The notes under the pieces were generated by a model. The model saw only the letters and a program-made list of their open reading frames with translations, ran no database searches and had not been told where the DNA came from. Below are positions 15,218-25,544 of a stretch of DNA of 36,204 nucleotides, piece after piece (within the stretch, counting starts at the first letter, position 1; each line of letters opens with the position of its first letter). The DNA is from Winogradskyella sp. (GTDB lineage: Bacteria; Bacteroidota; Bacteroidia; Flavobacteriales; Flavobacteriaceae), in contig NZ_JANQIM010000028.1 in NCBI RefSeq assembly GCF_028282165.1, positions 1 through 36,204 on the forward strand, in the 5' to 3' direction. The position numbers were made by a program, and so were the translations under genes.

Positions 15218-16810
15218 ATGAAAAAAATTACAGCATTAATTATGTTGGTCCTTTTTAATTGGATCAACAGTCAAGAAACCATTGGATTGATTTATGATGA
15301 CATCAATCTAGAAAAGTCAGAAGGCTATACTCTTATAAAGCCTACGTCAGATAATCGTGTTTTATTAATTAATAATTGCGGCGAACTTGTTAATCAGTGG
15401 ACTATATCATCAGATAATGCTAGAAATGTTTATTTGTTAGAGAATGGTAATTTATTGGTTAGTAGTGGATTGGAAGCTACAATACTAGACTGGGATAATA
15501 ATGTGGTCTGGAGTATTGAATACCAAGCAACTTTTGGATGGAGAATACACCATGATATTGAACCATTGCCAAATGGAAATTTTTTGGTTTTAGTTAGGGA
15601 CTCTCGTACTGACGTAGAAATGTTTGCCGAAGGTATGGACACATCATACAGTAACCCAACTTTTGTTATAGAGCGGATTATAGAAATTGAACCTGTAGGA
15701 ACCGACACTGCCAATATTGCTTGGGAATGGAAAATGATAGATCATATCGTTCAGGATTTTGATAATACAAAACCTAATTTTGGTGTTGTTGCAGATAATC
15801 CCCAACTCTATAATATCAACTATGATAATGGAAATGGTTCTAATCCTATACATGCCAATGCGATAGATTATAATCCTATTTTAGATCAAATAGCAGTTTC
15901 TAGTAGACATCTTAGTGAAGTATTTATATTGGATCATAGTACCACAACAGCTGAGGCCGCAACAAACTCTGGTGGTATTTATGGAAAAGGGGGTGACTTC
16001 TTATGGCGATGGGGAAATCCTGAAGCTTATGATCGAGGTACTGCAGTGGATAGAAAATTGGGTAGACAACATGATATAAAGTGGATCACGGACGGTCCAA
16101 ATCAAGGTAAATTGTCGGTTTTTAACAATGATGGTTACGGTAGCGACATGACGATCTCTTCCATACATATCATCGATCAGAATGATACCAACGGGGTATA
16201 CAGTATGGATGCCGGTATATTTTTGCCAGATGATTACTTCTGGTCATGGGATGGTACCATTATGAACGAAGTTATGCATGCTGGTGCTCAATGTGGTCTT
16301 CAGATGCTACCCAATGGAAATGCTCTCATCAATGAATCAGATATCGGAAGGATCTCAGAAATTACAAGCTCGGGTGATATAGTTTGGGTTTACAGAATAC
16401 CAGTTGGAAATAACACCAATTTTGATCAGTTTGCCGAGCCGACAGGAAATGGTTCATTTAGAGCGCATCGTTATCCTGTGGACTACCCAGGATTCAATGG
16501 AGTTACTTTTAATAACGTAGGTATTTTAGAAGATGTTAATAACCTTTCGGATGACTGTGCAAATCGTTTATCGATAAATGATGTAGCTGTTAAGGATTTA
16601 AGTGTTTATCCAAATCCTACAAAAGGGATTCTTAATTTCAACTCAGATATGCCATTAGAGCATATTGAGATTTATAATATCACCGGAAAACTAGTAATGA
16701 CTCAATCAAATACAAATACCATTGACCTAGAACCTTTAGCAAAAGGGATGTATATGGTGAAAATTTCATTATCTAATTCTACTAATGTTATAAAGGTAAT
16801 AAAGGAATGA
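15218..16810 (+). CDS. T9SS-exported arylsulfotransferase (ASST) family protein
   Basis: 530 residues: signal peptide (1-19, ending INSQ), a beta-propeller of the ASST family (about 30-435), and a T9SS type A sorting domain (about 455-530: LSVYPNPTKG, then KGMYMVKIS). Family landmarks are HHDIEPLPNGNFLVL (His111/112), NPIHANAIDYNP (His212), AVSSRHLSEV (Arg230, His231), GRQHDIKW (His285), GAQCGLQMLPNGNALI and FRAHRYPVDYPGF (Arg415, His417). ASST enzymes move a sulfo group between phenolic compounds without PAPS, through a sulfohistidine. Which His here is the acceptor cannot be fixed without a structure-based alignment. Own promoter and terminator; no sulfatase or Dsb gene adjoins it, unlike enterobacterial assT loci. 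Confidence 0.88.
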   Translation: MKKITALIMLVLFNWINSQETIGLIYDDINLEKSEGYTLIKPTSDNRVLLINNCGELVNQWTISSDNARNVYLLENGNLLVSSGLEATILDWDNNVVWSIEYQATFGWRIHHDIEPLPNGNFLVLVRDSRTDVEMFAEGMDTSYSNPTFVIERIIEIEPVGTDTANIAWEWKMIDHIVQDFDNTKPNFGVVADNPQLYNINYDNGNGSNPIHANAIDYNPILDQIAVSSRHLSEVFILDHSTTTAEAATNSGGIYGKGGDFLWRWGNPEAYDRGTAVDRKLGRQHDIKWITDGPNQGKLSVFNNDGYGSDMTISSIHIIDQNDTNGVYSMDAGIFLPDDYFWSWDGTIMNEVMHAGAQCGLQMLPNGNALINESDIGRISEITSSGDIVWVYRIPVGNNTNFDQFAEPTGNGSFRAHRYPVDYPGFNGVTFNNVGILEDVNNLSDDCANRLSINDVAVKDLSVYPNPTKGILNFNSDMPLEHIEIYNITGKLVMTQSNTNTIDLEPLAKGMYMVKISLSNSTNVIKVIKE

Positions 16811-16863
16811 GTATAAGTATAGAGGTTGTTACTTCTATTCACTTAGTGAACATATAACATATA

Positions 16864-16904
16864 AACCTTCTAATGGATTTCTTAATCTAGTTGAGGGTTT
16901 TTTT
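16864..16904 (+). terminator. Terminator after the arylsulfotransferase gene
   Basis: AACCTTC (16864-16870) pairs with GAGGGTT (16893-16899) including one G-T pair, with further pairing of GATT and AATC inside the loop, and is followed by a run of seven T (16898-16904). Confidence 0.55.
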
Positions 16905-16916
16905 GTGCTTGTTTTT

Positions 16917-17765
16917 TTAGAGTGTAACCAATACAATAGAGATTAGAGCTATTAGAATGCCCAACCAATTCTTTTTTGAAATTAATTCCTTAAAAAGTAA
17001 AAGTCCCATTAAACATGAAACGGCTACAATAGCAACATTATTAATCGTAAAAACAGATGAGCTCTCATAACCATCAACACGAAGCGCCTTTAACAAAAAA
17101 TACATAGAACCATAGTTTACAACACCCAATGCAAAACCGAAAGGGAGGCTTTTTCTATTCAATCGATGTTTTTTGTTTGTGGTTTTGTAACCAACAACTG
17201 TAATGCCTATAATTCCTGCGCTTGCAAAGATTATGGCCAAGAATAAGGGCATATTGCCATCTGGGGCAAAATGATTAACACTCGTATCTATAATTCCAGA
17301 CCCTAAAAATAAAACAATGGGTAAATAGATAGCCTTAGTAAGAACAACGTCATTTTTAGGTTTTACCGAGGTAAGATAAACTGCAATCAAAGCCAGTAAA
17401 ATACCAGTAATTTTTTGAAAGCCAATACTCTCCTTATAAACCAAAATCCCAAATAAAACAGGGATAATAACACTCATCTTACTTGCTACAGAAGCAACCG
17501 ATAATCCATTTTTTTGAGCAGTAAGAGCCATGACATTAAAAATGCTAATAAATAAAAATCCTAATGCAATTGCAGCAAAAAACCATGTAGAAGCTAGCAT
17601 TTTAGATATATTTATTTCCTGATCGTAGAGGAGAAACCCACATAAACTTGCCGTTATGTAATTCATAACGATGGCTTGTAATGTATTAACATTGTATTTG
17701 TCGAATAATTTGAATAGCACAAATATGGCCGTGGATGAGAGTATGCTAAATAAAAGGTATATCAA
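16917..17765 (-). CDS. EamA/DMT-superfamily transporter
   Basis: 282 residues and about ten membrane helices in two five-helix halves, the EamA repeat (for example KMSVIIPVLFGILVYKESIGFQK in half 1 and NNVAIVAVSCLMGLLLFKE in half 2, each ending in the typical KE). The length fits drug/metabolite exporters of the inner membrane. The substrate cannot be predicted. It overlaps the upstream HAD gene by 4 bases, so they are translationally coupled, last in the operon that starts with the LEA-type lipoprotein and ribD. Confidence 0.88.
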   Translation of the reverse strand: MIYLLFSILSSTAIFVLFKLFDKYNVNTLQAIVMNYITASLCGFLLYDQEINISKMLASTWFFAAIALGFLFISIFNVMALTAQKNGLSVASVASKMSVIIPVLFGILVYKESIGFQKITGILLALIAVYLTSVKPKNDVVLTKAIYLPIVLFLGSGIIDTSVNHFAPDGNMPLFLAIIFASAGIIGITVVGYKTTNKKHRLNRKSLPFGFALGVVNYGSMYFLLKALRVDGYESSSVFTINNVAIVAVSCLMGLLLFKELISKKNWLGILIALISIVLVTL

Positions 17766-18373
17766 AAGAGGTCTTTTTTAATGTCGAACAAATTAACCAC
17801 ATCTTCTTTTGTTTCATCAATATTCCAAACGTGAATTCCCATGGATTTTGCCGTTTCGGTATTCTCCTTAGTGTCATCAATAAATAGACATTCATTAGGA
17901 TTTAGATTATTTTCCAATAAAACAAAATCGAAAATTTCGGGGTTAGGTTTTCTCAAATGTATTTCATGAGACAAATAGAATTTTTCAAAACAACTTTTAA
18001 AGTCTTCATAGAAGTCAATAGCAGATTTAATAAAGTTAATGTGCATAGTATTGGTATTGCTCAAAAGTATTAGCCTGTAATCTCCTTTTTGAGCTAGATC
18101 CTTGATGAAATCTAAACGATATTTAGGAAAGTCCTTTAGAACAAAATTCCAAGCGTCAATAATTTGAGTTTCATCTAAGTTTGAAAATTTTGATAAATAG
18201 AAATCAATAAAGCCAGAAGTTGATACCTTGCCAATTTCATACTGAATATTAGTAGCTATCATATCCTCTTCAAATGTTTTTAATTCAAAGAGTTTAAGCG
18301 CATTTTGCATAGCACCTAGCTTGTCTAAATTAATAAAGACATCACCAAAATCGAATATTAACGTTTTTATCAT
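17762..18373 (-). CDS. HAD-superfamily hydrolase (class IA, YihX-like)
   Basis: 203 residues. Motif I is FDFGDVF with the nucleophile Asp8 (second Asp at 11), motif II SNTN (105-108), motif III Arg-Lys (141-142) in RKPNPEIF, and motif IV FIDDTKEN (Asp166/167). The helical cap between motifs I and II fits HAD-IA phosphatases such as YihX. Substrate unknown. Because it follows ribD by 7 bases, it is tempting to think of the missing riboflavin-precursor phosphatase, but that is only an inference from position. Confidence 0.88.
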   Translation of the reverse strand: MIKTLIFDFGDVFINLDKLGAMQNALKLFELKTFEEDMIATNIQYEIGKVSTSGFIDFYLSKFSNLDETQIIDAWNFVLKDFPKYRLDFIKDLAQKGDYRLILLSNTNTMHINFIKSAIDFYEDFKSCFEKFYLSHEIHLRKPNPEIFDFVLLENNLNPNECLFIDDTKENTETAKSMGIHVWNIDETKEDVVNLFDIKKDLF

Positions 18374-18380
18374 AATAACC

Positions 18381-19436
18381 CTATTTAGACAGCACCTGAT
18401 AACTATCTGGGTGCGATGTTTCAGAATCTTGTTTTTTGTTACTGTAAATTTTCAATGTATCGTCTACAAATGTAATTTCAGAAATTGGTTTTCCATTAAG
18501 TCTAGGTGCTTTAACACCTTCTTTAAATTCAACCTTTCCAGTAAAAACTCGCGCTTCATCCCAGAGGTTTTCATCTATAAACGTCTGAAGAGTTTTAGCA
18601 CCACCTTCAATGATGATTGAATTGATGCTTCGCTCATATAATAGCTTACATATTTGGGAAGCTATAGGTCGATTAAAATCGATGTCGCTGTTGGTAATTC
18701 TAATCGTTTCTGATTGATTATTGAACACCACAAAATCTTTTTTCAATTTAGATGAACTGTCCAATACAACTCTTGTTGGATTTTGGCCCTTCCAATCTCT
18801 TACCGTTAAACTTGGATTATCTTCTACAACTGTATTTGTACCCACCAAAATTGCTTGCTCTTCAGCACGCCATTTGTGGACTAACTGTCTCGAATATATA
18901 TTGGTAATCCAAACGGGTTTCTTTTCACTTTTTGTTTTTGGGGCAATAAAACCATCTGCAGATTCGGCCCATTTTAAAATAATGTAAGGCCGTTTTTTAT
19001 TGTGAAAAGTAAAAAAACGCTTATGATGTGCTTTACATTCCTCTTCTAGGACTCCAATAACAACATGGCATCCTGAAGCTTTTAATTTTGCAACGCCTTT
19101 ACCCGCAACTTCTGGGTTATCATCAATACAACCAATAACCACTTTAGGGATTTTATGCTTTATGATTAAATCGCTACAAGGCGGTGTTTTTCCGTAATGG
19201 CTACAAGGTTCTAGAGTTACATAGAGTGTACTTTTACAAAGCAGCGACTTATCTTTTACTGCGTTGATGGCATTAACTTCAGCATGACTTTCACCGTAAG
19301 GGCTAGTAAAGCCTTCACCAATTATTTGGTTATTATGAACAATTACTGCACCAACCATAGGGTTTGGACGTGTTGTGCCCAATCCATTTTTGCCAATCTG
19401 TAAACAGCGTTTTATATAATCCTCGTGAACTTGCAA
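18381..19436 (-). CDS. ribD: Bifunctional riboflavin biosynthesis protein RibD (deaminase/reductase)
   Basis: Catalyses deamination and then side-chain reduction of the pyrimidine intermediate in riboflavin synthesis. 351 residues. The N-terminal deaminase domain (about 1-145) has the zinc site HAEVNAI (His51, Glu53) and PCSHYGKTPPC (Cys78, Cys87). The C-terminal reductase domain (about 150-350) has ILKWAESADGFIAP, ILVGTNTVVEDNPSLTVR and SIIIEGGAKTLQTFI. The start is a TTG (19434-19436) that abuts the stop codon of the upstream lipoprotein gene; MQVHEDYIKRCL matches the usual RibD N-terminus, which supports it. No riboswitch-like structure is apparent upstream, and the gene is not at the head of its transcript. 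Confidence 0.95.
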   Translation of the reverse strand: MQVHEDYIKRCLQIGKNGLGTTRPNPMVGAVIVHNNQIIGEGFTSPYGESHAEVNAINAVKDKSLLCKSTLYVTLEPCSHYGKTPPCSDLIIKHKIPKVVIGCIDDNPEVAGKGVAKLKASGCHVVIGVLEEECKAHHKRFFTFHNKKRPYIILKWAESADGFIAPKTKSEKKPVWITNIYSRQLVHKWRAEEQAILVGTNTVVEDNPSLTVRDWKGQNPTRVVLDSSSKLKKDFVVFNNQSETIRITNSDIDFNRPIASQICKLLYERSINSIIIEGGAKTLQTFIDENLWDEARVFTGKVEFKEGVKAPRLNGKPISEITFVDDTLKIYSNKKQDSETSHPDSYQVLSK

Positions 19437-19895
19437 CTAAAGCTTAATTTTTATGTTTTGGGTTTCATCTACGCCATAAGTTGAGGAGTACCCTAGAACT
19501 TTATATTTTATGTCCCCTTTGTATTGCACTTTCAAGTTTTGTGAAATTAAACTTCCTAACAACCCACCAAGGCTTTTTCTGTCGATAATACTATCTGTAG
19601 CAATAGATACTGTAAGAGGGATCTCAAAGTTCTCCTTAGAAGGTACCTCAAAGGGTTCGGAAACAAAAGTGGCGACTTCGGTATCGTTAATATAAACCTT
19701 AAGATTATCGGTTTTAAGCGTGCCGCCAACATCATTAGGATTAGTGAATAATGCATCTGCACTAAGTGTGATATTTTTAATGTTAGAGTCTACAACTTTT
19801 ATATTGTCGAGTCCTAAAAACTCTGGTTCTTCAGTAACGGTACAGTTGAAAACCAGTGAAAAAAACAATAAAAACAGTAATGTTCTTTTAAGCAT
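19437..19895 (-). CDS. LEA-type (LEA_2/WHy-like) lipoprotein
   Basis: 152 residues from the ATG at 19895 (MLKRTLLFLLFFSLVFNC), which gives a compact lipoprotein signal with Cys18; an ATG at 19922 would add nine residues. The mature part has FLGLDNIKVVDSNIKNITLSADALFTNPNDVGG and EVPLTV-like strands, the pattern of the LEA_2 domain found in bacterial lipoproteins. Role unknown; plant relatives are linked to desiccation stress, which need not apply here. It heads the minus-strand operon, with ribD starting immediately at its stop. Confidence 0.8.
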   Translation of the reverse strand: MLKRTLLFLLFFSLVFNCTVTEEPEFLGLDNIKVVDSNIKNITLSADALFTNPNDVGGTLKTDNLKVYINDTEVATFVSEPFEVPSKENFEIPLTVSIATDSIIDRKSLGGLLGSLISQNLKVQYKGDIKYKVLGYSSTYGVDETQNIKIKL

Positions 19896-19929
19896 AACAT
19901 TGATAATTATAGCTATCTTCATACCAAAA

Positions 19930-19937
19930 TAAATTTG
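19930..19937 (+). promoter_or_regulatory. -7 element before the GNAT-prmC operon
   Basis: TAAATTTG, an exact TAnnTTTG match, ends 19 bases before the GTG start at 19957. A TTG at 19900-19902 is 27 bp upstream, longer than the normal spacing. Confidence 0.5.
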
Positions 19938-19956
19938 GGATTAAATCAAAAATTTA

Positions 19957-20448
19957 GTGGATAAAGATACTATTGTTATTCGAGAAATTGAACAAAGGGA
20001 CGATCCTAAAATTGCTAAGGCGATTAGAAGTGTCCTCATAGAAATGGGAGTGCCTAAGGTGGGCACAGCCTATGAAGATAGTGCTTTGGATTGTATGACC
20101 GAAACTTATAATCAACCACGTAAAATTTATTTTGTAGTAGAAAAAGATGGTGCCATTATTGGTGGTGCTGGAATTTCTCCGTTAGATAACTATGAAGGTA
20201 ATGTGTGCGAATTGCAAAAAATGTATTTTATGCCAGAAGCGAGAGGTAAAGGTTTAGGTAGCGAAATGATGCAAAAATGTTTAGCATTTGCAAAAGAAGT
20301 TGGTTTTGAGCAATGCTATTTAGAGACCATGCCTTATATGGATAATGCCCGAAAACTCTATAAAAAAGTAGGTTTTGAGTTCATAGACCAGCCCATGGGA
20401 GATACAGGTCACTATTCTTGCACAGTTTGGATGCTTAAAGATCTATAG
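19957..20448 (+). CDS. GNAT-family N-acetyltransferase
   Basis: 163 residues, a single GNAT domain with acetyl-CoA loop ARGKGLGSEM (95-104) and the C-terminal YLETMPYMDNARKLYKKVGF. It begins with GTG at 19957; no ATG precedes the conserved IVIREIEQRDD. Acceptor unknown. The stop is 2 bases before the TTG start of prmC, and the pair likely form an operon; a link to ribosomal or release-factor modification would be speculative. Confidence 0.87.
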   Translation: MDKDTIVIREIEQRDDPKIAKAIRSVLIEMGVPKVGTAYEDSALDCMTETYNQPRKIYFVVEKDGAIIGGAGISPLDNYEGNVCELQKMYFMPEARGKGLGSEMMQKCLAFAKEVGFEQCYLETMPYMDNARKLYKKVGFEFIDQPMGDTGHYSCTVWMLKDL

Positions 20449-20450
20449 TA

Positions 20451-21320
20451 TTGAAAGCATTAGACCTTAAACATACTTTTCATAGAGAACTAGATATTAT
20501 TTACGGTAAAGCCGAAGTGGAACGTTTCTTCTTTTTAAGCTGCGAGCACTATCTTAATATTTCAAGGATTCAATTGACTTTAGAGCCAGAGTTGACATTC
20601 ACAACCTCTGAAACCGATATCTTTTTTAAAACCTTAGAAGATTTAAAGCGGCAGAAACCAATACAATATATCTTAGGGGAAACAGAATTTTATGGCTTAA
20701 TATTTAAGGTCAATTCTAATGTGCTTATTCCAAGGCCAGAAACAGAAGAGTTGGTAGATTGGATTATTAAAAGTCATTCTGATATTAAAAACAAACGGCT
20801 CAAAATTTTAGATATAGGAACAGGCTCGGGATGTATAGCGATAAGTTTGGCAAAACACTTGCCCAATGTAGAGGTTTCTGCTCTGGATATATCTAAAGAA
20901 GCGATCGAAGTAGCCAGACACAATGCTGATATTAATAATGTCGATGTCGCTTTTATTGAAGCTGACATCTTAAACAAATCCAATTGGGATTTGTCTTTTG
21001 ATATTTTGGAATTTGATATTATTGTATCTAATCCACCATATGTAAGACAGTTGGAAAAAGCCGAAATGAAGCCCAATGTGTTAGACAATGAACCAGATTT
21101 AGCATTATTCGTCCCAAATGAGAATCCTCTTATGTATTATGAAGCCATAATGAATTTTACTGTTAATAATTTGAAACCACAAGGACATTTATATTTTGAA
21201 ATTAACCAGTATCTTGGCAATGACACAGAGCAGTTGCTGATAGATGCCAATTTTCAAAATGTTGAATTACGGAAGGATTTAAATGGTAATGACCGTATGT
21301 TAAAAGCACTAAGGAAATAA
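20451..21320 (+). CDS. prmC: Peptide chain release factor N5-glutamine methyltransferase
   Basis: Methylates the Gln of the GGQ motif in release factors RF1 and RF2. 289 residues. The N-terminal helical domain (1-90) contains QKPIQYILGETEFYGL. The SAM-binding domain has DIGTGSGCIAI (GTGSG at 123-127) and the substrate motif NPPY at 194-197. VLIPRPETEELVDW (91-104) is a further family signature. The start is TTG at 20451, 2 bases after the GNAT stop; MKALDLKHTFHRELDIIYG lines up with typical N-termini. Confidence 0.95.
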   Translation: MKALDLKHTFHRELDIIYGKAEVERFFFLSCEHYLNISRIQLTLEPELTFTTSETDIFFKTLEDLKRQKPIQYILGETEFYGLIFKVNSNVLIPRPETEELVDWIIKSHSDIKNKRLKILDIGTGSGCIAISLAKHLPNVEVSALDISKEAIEVARHNADINNVDVAFIEADILNKSNWDLSFDILEFDIIVSNPPYVRQLEKAEMKPNVLDNEPDLALFVPNENPLMYYEAIMNFTVNNLKPQGHLYFEINQYLGNDTEQLLIDANFQNVELRKDLNGNDRMLKALRK

Positions 21321-21328
21321 TTTAATTT

Positions 21329-21376
21329 GTCATTCCTGCGTGGTCACTGAGCGTAGTCGAAGTGAAAGCAGGAATC
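21329..21376. repeat. REP-like interspersed palindromic repeat
   Basis: Outer arms ATTCCTGC (21332-21339) and GCAGGAAT (21368-21375) enclose a second palindromic core with TCACT (21344-21348) and AGTGA (21361-21365), within CACTGAGCGTAGTCGAAGTG. The motif GTCATTCCTGC...GCAGGAATC and the CACTGAGCGTAGTCGAAGTG core are familiar to me as intergenic repeats in Bacteroidota genomes. There is no T-run, so it is not a normal terminator. Confidence 0.65.
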
Positions 21377-21413
21377 TAAAACAAAAAGACGCCCATTTTC
21401 ATGGGAAATTAAA

Positions 21414-21995
21414 ATGAAAAGTATATCTGTATTTTGCGGCAGTAGCGAAGGTAACGATCCAGACATTATTGCAACAGCTTATCAATTAGGAGAAACATTA
21501 GCACAGGAGAACACCGCATTGGTTTATGGTGCAGCAAGGATTGGCATTATGGGCAAAGTTGCCCAAGGAGTAATGGATAGTAATGGTAAAACCATTGGTG
21601 TCATTCCGAAGTTTTTACAAACAAAAGAAATTGTGCATAACGAACTTTCAGAACTAATCGTTACCGAAAATATGCACGATCGTAAGATCATTATGTACGA
21701 AAAAAGTGATGGATTTATTATAATTCCTGGAGGTTTTGGCACTATGGACGAGTTTTTTGAAATCACCACATGGGGACAGCTCGGGTTGCATACAAAGCCT
21801 ATTGGTATTTTGAATATTAATGGCTATTATGATGCCTTAATCGCTCAATGTAAAACTATGGTAGAACGCGGTTTTTTAAAACAGGAAAACTTAGATGCCG
21901 TAGTTATCGATAATACGATAAGTGGTATATTGGATAAAATGAATAATTACGTTCCATTGCCAACCCCAAAATGGTTAAATAAGGAAGGGCTTTAG
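21414..21995 (+). CDS. LOG-family protein (TIGR00730; cytokinin-type nucleoside 5'-monophosphate phosphoribohydrolase)
   Basis: 193 residues, a Rossmann-like fold. The hallmark PGGFGTMDE (105-113) supplies the catalytic Glu, and the phosphate-binding loop reads VYGAARIGIMG where VYGGGxxGLMG is more usual. LOG enzymes release a free base from nucleoside monophosphates; in bacteria many act as general AMP or pyrimidine-monophosphate hydrolases rather than in cytokinin production. Both flanks carry REP-like repeats, so it probably has its own transcript. Confidence 0.9.
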   Translation: MKSISVFCGSSEGNDPDIIATAYQLGETLAQENTALVYGAARIGIMGKVAQGVMDSNGKTIGVIPKFLQTKEIVHNELSELIVTENMHDRKIIMYEKSDGFIIIPGGFGTMDEFFEITTWGQLGLHTKPIGILNINGYYDALIAQCKTMVERGFLKQENLDAVVIDNTISGILDKMNNYVPLPTPKWLNKEGL

Positions 21996-22042
21996 GATTG
22001 ACAAATTATAATTGCATATTCATACTTTTAGAAAGATATTTT

Positions 22043-22069
22043 GTCATTTCGAACAACGTGAGAAATCTC
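22043..22069. repeat. Second REP-like repeat, GTCATTTCGA...GAGAAATCTC type
   Basis: GTCATTTCGA and GAGAAATCTC flank a short centre (ACAACGT). The short inverted arms ATTTC and GAAAT fit the common flavobacterial intergenic repeat GTCATTTCGAACGAAGTGAGAAATCTC as I remember it. It lies in the 267-base gap before ligA. Confidence 0.5.
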
Positions 22070-22197
22070 AAAAAAGAATAAAAACTGAAAGTAACTCAAG
22101 GAGACATTAGCAAATTACATAAGATTTTCGGTTTAGTTAATCTCGGTCTACGTATTGCCTGTCAGATGCAGATTTCTGATTTTTATTACAGTTAGAT

Positions 22198-22205
22198 TAA
22201 TTTTG
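22198..22205 (+). promoter_or_regulatory. -7 element, probable ligA promoter
   Basis: TAATTTTG, an exact TAnnTTTG match, 57 bases before the ligA ATG. No upstream TTG at the normal spacing. A second exact match (22255-22262) is too close to the ATG to serve. Confidence 0.4.
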
Positions 22206-22246
22206 GGTGCAATTTTATTTTGGGTAAGTTTAAGTCAAGAAAAATG

Positions 22247-24257
<2,011 letters not shown>

Positions 24258-24284
24258 ATTCTTACAAAAAAACATGCATTTCAT

Positions 24285-24312
24285 CGATAAAACGTAATTT
24301 TTTATCGTTTAA
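24285..24312 (+). terminator. Possible weak terminator after ligA
   Basis: 8-bp stem CGATAAAA (24285-24292) with TTTTATCG (24300-24307), 7-nt loop, followed by TTTAA. Low GC and a short T-run make it weak. Confidence 0.4.
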
Positions 24313-24357
24313 TTGTAAAATAATATTATATTCGCTTTATTAATAAGGGATTAATTA

Positions 24358-25104
24358 ATGTTAGTGAATAGAATCATAAAAGTTGGGCTATTACTTTTAG
24401 GAGGAGTTTTTATAGTACTTCAGGGACTTGCATTTGAGCTAGAGGGAGCAGCAGTGAGTGCGTTAATGTTAGTCTTGTTAACGGTCTTGTATTGTAAGTG
24501 GACAAATAATAAGTCGAGAATGTTTTTTTGGTTCTTAGTTACATTTACTCTAGCACATCTATTAAGTTATTCGTCGTGGTACGGTCCAATAATACAACAA
24601 GAGCAAATAGATTATTACTATTACGGTGCTAATATTTTATACATCGTCTCATATTTGTTTTTAATTGCAAAAATTGCATTATCAATTAAAATCAAGGCAG
24701 TTTTTAAAGAACTTGCCATACCTATATTAATTCTTTTTCTGCTGGATATTTTTTGTGTTGTTTTAGTTACCGATACTACTAAAAGTGCACTTTCTGTATA
24801 CGAGTACACTTTGGAGTTTATTTATAACGCTGTGATTATGGCACTACTATCTGTGGCATTAATAGACTATATGTACAGAAATGATAATAAATCCATGTTA
24901 TTTCTATTGGGATCTATTTGTATTGTTTTTTCAGAAATAATTCAGTTAGCATATTTCTACATCTTAAAAAATGATAAAAACCTTGGTTTTATATATTCAT
25001 TCTTTTTGGTTGTGGCCTTCTTATTTTTTTATCTGCAATCCCAAGTAAATTTTACAGGTCCAGAACCAACATACGTCGATGTCGATGAAAAGTTAGAAGC
25101 TTAA
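24358..25104 (+). CDS. Multi-pass membrane protein of unknown function
   Basis: 248 residues and about eight hydrophobic helices (roughly 7-25, 30-47, 53-70, 85-108, 115-137, 148-168, 175-198, 203-225), ending in a short acidic tail (PEPTYVDVDEKLEA). I do not recognise the family. The helix count and size resemble YhhN-type (lysoplasmalogenase-like) proteins, but I cannot point to a conserved motif that proves it. The start is the ATG at 24358; a near-consensus -7 element TATATTCG lies at 24327-24334. The 3' end overlaps the opposing DoxX gene by 12 bases. Confidence 0.8.
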   Translation: MLVNRIIKVGLLLLGGVFIVLQGLAFELEGAAVSALMLVLLTVLYCKWTNNKSRMFFWFLVTFTLAHLLSYSSWYGPIIQQEQIDYYYYGANILYIVSYLFLIAKIALSIKIKAVFKELAIPILILFLLDIFCVVLVTDTTKSALSVYEYTLEFIYNAVIMALLSVALIDYMYRNDNKSMLFLLGSICIVFSEIIQLAYFYILKNDKNLGFIYSFFLVVAFLFFYLQSQVNFTGPEPTYVDVDEKLEA

Positions 25105-25485
25105 TTTTTTTCCAAGGAAGGGAATCGCCTTACGGTGGTAATAAAGAATAATTGCGCTTAAAGTAAAAGTCACAATAGCTGTGTAGAATAATACACCTCC
25201 ATCACCTTTAACATCAATACCCAATTGTGTAAGGTGCATCATAATAGCTCCGCCAATAAGTCCAAGCGTTAATAAAGCACCTGCCCAAATGGTCCTTGGT
25301 ATTAGAAGCAATATTCCAGCAATAAGTTCTAATATACCGATACCTATTCTACCAACAGGTTCTAAACCAACGGTTTCAAAAATATAGACACTGTCTGGGT
25401 GGGCCGTAAACTTAAACCTCAGTGTTTGAATTAAGATGATTGCAACAATGATTCGGAGTATTAAAATGATTTTGCTAGATTTCAT
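25093..25485 (-). CDS. DoxX-family membrane protein
   Basis: 130 residues with four membrane helices. Conserved features are ILRIIVAIILIQTLRFKFTAHPDSVYIFE at the N-terminus and GILELIAGILLLIPR in the middle, matching the DoxX/DoxD-like group. Functions in the family vary, including quinone- and thiosulfate-linked redox chemistry and redox homeostasis; none is evident here. It is probably its own unit or follows the 5'-nucleotidase genes with a 59-base gap upstream. Confidence 0.82.
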   Translation of the reverse strand: MKSSKIILILRIIVAIILIQTLRFKFTAHPDSVYIFETVGLEPVGRIGIGILELIAGILLLIPRTIWAGALLTLGLIGGAIMMHLTQLGIDVKGDGGVLFYTAIVTFTLSAIILYYHRKAIPFLGKKLSF

Positions 25486-25544
25486 AATATGTATTGTTTT
25501 AGTTGAAATCTTAGACGTTTCGATTTTAGTTACTTACAAAAAGC

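Noticed and set aside
18374..19895. FMN riboswitch upstream of ribD
   Set aside because: ribD starts directly at the stop of the preceding gene, leaving no leader, and no RFN-element pattern is seen before the first gene of the operon.
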